Shown here: piece after piece, positions 6,178 to 8,839 of the stretch | How the letters are laid out: every line of letters starts with the position of its first letter | Position numbering within the stretch: the stretch's first letter is position 1 | Assembly: GCA_002366675.1 (NCBI GenBank) | Contig: DFBO01000149.1 | Coordinates: forward strand, 1-8,839 | Direction of reading: 5' to 3' | DNA: 8,839 bases | DNA from: Flavobacteriaceae bacterium UBA3078 | GTDB lineage: Bacteria; Bacteroidota; Bacteroidia; Flavobacteriales; Flavobacteriaceae | Position numbers and translations under genes: made by a program | Notes under the pieces: generated by a model | What the model saw: the letters and a program-made list of their open reading frames with translations, nothing else | Databases searched by the model: none | Told to the model about the DNA's origin: nothing

Positions 6178-6846
6178 ATGCTAACTAAATCTGAAAAATC
6201 ATTCTCAATACTATATATCATCCTTCTTACACTTGAAATTGCTACTTCCAGTATAGAAAGTCTTGCAAACCTTAACTATATAGCAAAACCTCTATTATTA
6301 ATTTCTCTAATTTTCTTTTTTTGGAAAAAAAGCTCCCATTTAGACCATAAATTAAGACGTATGATATTTTTTGCTTTAGGGTTTTCTTTATTAGGAGATA
6401 TTCTACTCATGTTTGTAAACCAATCTGCAAACTTTTTTATTGGTGGTTTAATTGCATTTTTAATAGCTCACATATTTTATGTTTTAGTATTTTTAAAACA
6501 AAGAAATCGTTCAAAAAATCCATTTCTTTTTATTGGTTTTGTTTTACTTTATGGAATGCTTTTATTTTACTTTTTAAAAGATGGATTAGGAGATATGTTG
6601 CTTCCTGTAATTTTATATATGGTAATTATTTTAAGTATGGCAAGTACAGCTTTTTTAAGACAAGGATACGTAGTCAAAAACAGTTTTGTCTTGGTATTTA
6701 TTGGAGCAATTTTATTTATGATTTCTGATAGTATTTTGGCTCTAAACAAATTTTATCAGCCTTTGGCATTCACAAATTTTAGTATTATATTTACTTATGC
6801 TTTTGCACAGCTTTTTATTGTTTTTGGGCTCTTAAAACAACGATAG
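6178..6846 (+). CDS. YhhN/TMEM86 family membrane protein (lysoplasmalogenase-like)
   Basis: A 222-aa polytopic inner-membrane protein of about eight helices. Family landmarks appear in order: YIAKPLLLISLI (34-45), FSLLGDILLMF (69-79, Asp74), GGLIAFLIAHIFYVLVF (89-105, His98), LPVILYMVIILSM (142-154), GAILFMISDSILALNKF (176-192, Asp184) and a final AFAQLFIVFGLL. Characterised eukaryotic TMEM86 members hydrolyse the vinyl-ether bond of lysoplasmalogens. Most bacterial YhhN proteins lack a proven substrate, so the reaction here is inferred from family membership. The frame can be opened at a TTG at 6136, but ATG at 6178 is preferred: it falls just after an exact -7 box and gives a typical N-terminus leading directly into the first helix. 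The gene is monocistronic, divergent from the receptor and convergent with ndh. Confidence 0.88.
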   Translation: MLTKSEKSFSILYIILLTLEIATSSIESLANLNYIAKPLLLISLIFFFWKKSSHLDHKLRRMIFFALGFSLLGDILLMFVNQSANFFIGGLIAFLIAHIFYVLVFLKQRNRSKNPFLFIGFVLLYGMLLFYFLKDGLGDMLLPVILYMVIILSMASTAFLRQGYVVKNSFVLVFIGAILFMISDSILALNKFYQPLAFTNFSIIFTYAFAQLFIVFGLLKQR

Positions 6847-6882
6847 ATTTTATCTATGCTGTATACTTACTTATTTTAAAAT
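6843..6882. terminator. Possible weak terminator between convergent YhhN and ndh genes
   Basis: The 65-bp convergent gap begins with ATAGAT-TTT-ATCTAT (6843-6857), a 6-bp hairpin that includes the YhhN stop codon. ATTTTAAAAT follows as a self-complementary stretch near 6873-6882. Neither has a GC-rich stem with a T-run, so termination by these elements is doubtful. No stronger terminator is visible in the gap. Confidence 0.25.
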
Positions 6883-6911
6883 CAGAATATTATATTAACA
6901 AGTGTGAATAA

Positions 6912-8189
6912 TTAATTCAACCTGCTAAAAGGTCTTATAATTAGCCTAGTTGCTTTGTCAAAATTGATATAATTATAGGTCCAATTAAAGAAAACTACAG
7001 CGCGATTTCTAAATCCTACTAGAGACATAAGGTGGACAAACATCCAAACAAACCAAGCAAAAAATCCAGCAAATTTATAAGCTTTCAAATCCACAACAGC
7101 TTTATTCCTCCCTATTGTTGCCATAGAACCTTTGTCTTTATATTCGAATTTTTTTAGAGGTTTTTCCTCTATTAATTTCATCAGATTTTTACCTAATAAT
7201 TTACCTTGCTGAATAGCAGGTTGAGCAACTTGTGGATGACCATTTGGATACCTTTCAGTTTCCATTAAAGCAATATCTCCAAGAGCAAAAATATTGTTAT
7301 ATCCTTCAACTTGATTATATCTATTTACTCGATATCTATTTACCCTTTCAACCATGACATTTGCACGCAAACCTTCAATTGGATTTCCAGTTACACCAGC
7401 TGCCCAAATTAAAGTTTCAGTTTCCAGAATTAAATCGGAATTAGTAGAAACTATCAAGCCATTATAATCTTTTACAAATGTGTTGCAATGAACTATAACA
7501 CCTAATTTCTCTAAAAACTCTAATGCTTTTCTAGATGCATGCTCGCTCATTGGTGGTAAAAGTTTCGAACCTCCTTCTAACAAGTGTATTTGCATGTCTC
7601 TTGCATTCAAATCATGGTAATCTCTAGAAAGGATATGGTTTTTTAATTCAGTAATAGCTCCTGCAAGCTCTACTCCTGTTGGCCCACCTCCTACTATTAC
7701 AAAGTTCAATAAGGCTTCACGTTCGTCTAAGGAACTTGCAATTGCAGCCTTTTCAAAATTTTGAAGTATCAAACTCCTAATATTTAAGGCTTGAGGCACA
7801 CTTTTCATTGGCATGCTATTTTTTTCAATAGCTTTATTACCAAAAAAATTGGTTTTTGTTCCAGTTGCAATCACCAGATAATCGAAAGACAACGAGCCTA
7901 TATTTGTAATTACCTGATTTTCCACAGAATCGATTGAAGATACTTCAGCCAGACGGAAAAAAATATTATTATGCTTTTTTATAATCTTTCTTAGAGGATA
8001 AGCAATAGAATCTGGCTCTAAACCTGAAGAGGAAACCTGATAAAGTAAAGGTTGAAATGTATGATAATTTCGTTTATCTAAAAGAATTACTTGTACTTTT
8101 TTATTTGCAAACTGCTTCACCAAGCTAACACCTGCAAAACCACCACCTATGATAACAATACGTGGGTTTTTAGATTTTGGAATATTCAT
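6912..8189 (-). CDS. ndh: Type II NADH:quinone oxidoreductase (NDH-2)
   Basis: A 425-aa single-subunit, non-proton-pumping NADH dehydrogenase that passes electrons from NADH through FAD to membrane quinone. The first Rossmann motif IVIIGGGFAG (11-20) binds FAD, followed by LLDKRNYHTFQPLLYQV (36-52), a signature of this family. ATGT occurs at 108-111. The second Rossmann motif is FVIVGGGPTGVELAGA (163-178) for NADH. WAAGVTGNP (262-270) and FALGDIA (301-307, Asp305) contact FAD. AQPAIQQGK (322-330) lies in the quinone-site region. The C-terminal part, about 372-403, is rich in Trp and Phe and probably anchors the protein to the inner face of the membrane. Length and motif order fit bacterial NDH-2 well. 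A near-perfect VNRY-R-VNRY repeat occurs at 283-291. The start is ATG at 8187-8189. The gene stands alone, with a -7 box 25 nt upstream. Confidence 0.94.
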   Translation of the reverse strand: MNIPKSKNPRIVIIGGGFAGVSLVKQFANKKVQVILLDKRNYHTFQPLLYQVSSSGLEPDSIAYPLRKIIKKHNNIFFRLAEVSSIDSVENQVITNIGSLSFDYLVIATGTKTNFFGNKAIEKNSMPMKSVPQALNIRSLILQNFEKAAIASSLDEREALLNFVIVGGGPTGVELAGAITELKNHILSRDYHDLNARDMQIHLLEGGSKLLPPMSEHASRKALEFLEKLGVIVHCNTFVKDYNGLIVSTNSDLILETETLIWAAGVTGNPIEGLRANVMVERVNRYRVNRYNQVEGYNNIFALGDIALMETERYPNGHPQVAQPAIQQGKLLGKNLMKLIEEKPLKKFEYKDKGSMATIGRNKAVVDLKAYKFAGFFAWFVWMFVHLMSLVGFRNRAVVFFNWTYNYINFDKATRLIIRPFSRLN

Positions 8190-8213
8190 GAAAATGTTAA
8201 AAAATATCTCCTA

Positions 8214-8221
8214 CAAAGATA
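8214..8221 (-). promoter_or_regulatory. -7 box of the ndh promoter
   Basis: Minus-strand TATCTTTG at 8221-8214 matches TAnnTTTG exactly. It lies 24 bases upstream of the ndh ATG, which would give a leader of about 15-20 nt. I could not find a convincing TTG -33 element at the usual distance, so the promoter may be weak or need an activator. Confidence 0.55.
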
Positions 8222-8266
8222 CAATAAACACAACTTAAAGACTATTTTTAAAGATTGCTTCAAATT

Positions 8267-8298
8267 TTTGTAACAAATCAATAAAAAGACTACTTATA
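8267..8298 (+). promoter_or_regulatory. Candidate promoter of the ECF sigma gene
   Basis: TTTG at 8267-8270 is followed after 20 nt by TACTTATA at 8291-8298, which keeps the TA and part of the TTTG of the -7 box. TTTGT-A-ACAAA (8267-8277) is also a small dyad overlapping the putative -33 site. The evidence is modest. Confidence 0.3.
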
Positions 8299-8317
8299 GT
8301 ATAACTAAACCAGCAGT

Positions 8318-8812
8318 TTGAATAAAGAGTTAGAACATAATTTTATTGAAGAACTAGAAAAGAATCAAAACATTGTGCACAAGGTTTGTAGAATTTACAC
8401 AAACAATCAAGAGGCACATAACGATTTATTTCAGGAAATAACCATACAACTTTGGAAAGCCTATCCGAAATTTCGAGGCGACTCCAAATTTAGTACATGG
8501 ATGTATCGTGTTGGCTTAAATACAGCCATTACGCTTTATAGAAAAAGAAAAAGATCTATAAAAACTGAAGCTTTTGATGCTTTTCAATATAAAATATCAT
8601 CAGAGCCATATGATGATACTGAAGAAGAACAATTAAAATTATTGTACAAAGCTGTACATCAATTAAATGACATTGAGAAAGCGCTTGTCTTTCTTTATTT
8701 AGAAGACAAAAACTATAGAGAAATTAGTGAAACAATAGGGATTAGCGAACTGAATGCAAGGGATAAGATGAATCGAGTGAAAAACAAATTAAGGACTATT
8801 TTAAATCCGTAA
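8318..8812 (+). CDS. ECF-type RNA polymerase sigma factor (sigma-70 family), TTG start
   Basis: A 164-aa extracytoplasmic-function-type sigma factor. Region 2 covers about 10-80, with the helix QEAHNDLFQEITIQLWKAYPKF (core and -10 binding) and GDSKFSTWMYRVGLNTAI. An acidic linker (EPYDDTEEEQ) joins it to region 4 at about 108-162, where the helix-turn-helix reads KNYREISETIGISELNARDKMNRVKNKL. The start appears to be TTG at 8318: an in-frame TAA lies at 8306-8308, no ATG or GTG lies between, and the N-terminus MNKELEHNFIEELEKNQ looks complete for this subgroup. The recognition helix (SELNARDKMNR) departs from the more usual Asn-Val-Xaa-Xaa-Lys-Ile pattern. The next gene starts 3 nt after the stop and may encode a regulator or membrane partner. 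The target promoters are unknown. Confidence 0.92.
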   Translation: MNKELEHNFIEELEKNQNIVHKVCRIYTNNQEAHNDLFQEITIQLWKAYPKFRGDSKFSTWMYRVGLNTAITLYRKRKRSIKTEAFDAFQYKISSEPYDDTEEEQLKLLYKAVHQLNDIEKALVFLYLEDKNYREISETIGISELNARDKMNRVKNKLRTILNP

Positions 8813-8815
8813 CAT

Positions 8816-8839
8816 ATGGATGAATTAGAATTATTAAAG
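8816..8839 (+). CDS. Start of a gene following the sigma factor (partial, runs off window)
   Basis: ATG at 8816 opens MDELELLK and the frame stays open to the window edge. It begins 3 nt after the sigma factor's TAA, so co-transcription and coupling are likely. In Flavobacteriia, ECF genes of this kind are often followed by a small membrane protein beginning with a similar acidic-leucine stretch and then DW. Eight residues are too few to assign a family, so the identity is inferred from position. Confidence 0.6.

Noticed and set aside
6567..6749. Minus-strand open frame of 60 codons antisense to the YhhN gene
   Set aside because: It lies opposite conserved YhhN motifs and has no independent signal.
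6847..6911. Strong bidirectional terminator between the convergent YhhN and ndh genes
   Set aside because: Only short, AT-only complementarities are present; no GC-containing stem with flanking T-runs was found.
8091..8273. Plus-strand open frame of 60 codons crossing the ndh start and the intergenic region
   Set aside because: It is antisense to the FAD-binding motif of ndh and spans its promoter; no recognisable protein.

Overview
The window looks like chromosomal DNA from a member of the Flavobacteriaceae (phylum Bacteroidota). The evidence is the AT-rich base composition, exact or near matches to the phylum's TAnnTTTG -7 promoter box, start codons without clear Shine-Dalgarno sites, and characteristic families: 2TM-domain proteins, a LytS-type kinase with a LytTR-type regulator, a carboxypeptidase-regulatory-domain TonB-dependent receptor, and a Bacteroidota-style TonB. 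I see no tRNA, rRNA, CRISPR array, insertion sequence or phage gene.

Layout. (1) Positions 1-2890, minus strand, hold one compact operon read from right to left: an exported TPR-like protein, a LytS-type sensor kinase with an unusual C-terminal 2TM domain, two small stand-alone 2TM proteins, and a response regulator cut by the window edge. Gaps are 5, -1, 1 and 30 nt, so translation is probably coupled. (2) Positions 2891-6046, minus strand, hold a 717-aa TonB-dependent receptor followed by a TonB energy transducer, closed by a clear intrinsic terminator at 3003-3037. The 94-nt gap between them carries two dyad symmetries; one is a hairpin that abuts the tonB start codon. (3) Positions 6178-6846, plus strand, hold a YhhN/TMEM86-type membrane protein with an exact -7 box just upstream. 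(4) Positions 6912-8189, minus strand, hold a type II NADH dehydrogenase, convergent with the YhhN gene. (5) Positions 8318-8839, plus strand, hold an ECF sigma factor that appears to start at TTG, then the first eight codons of a closely spaced gene that may be its membrane partner. The sigma gene is divergent from ndh across 128 bp.

How the genes may work together. The first operon is a two-component system in which the kinase catalytic core sits between a 4-helix sensor and a 2TM hairpin, with two free copies of the same hairpin encoded beside it. A regulatory assembly of these 2TM modules is the most interesting hypothesis here. The receptor and TonB form an uptake pair whose substrate I cannot name. 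Ndh, YhhN and the sigma factor appear to be independent chromosomal genes. Nothing proves a wholly new system. The best candidates for follow-up are the 2TM/kinase fusion cluster and the hairpin at the tonB start.
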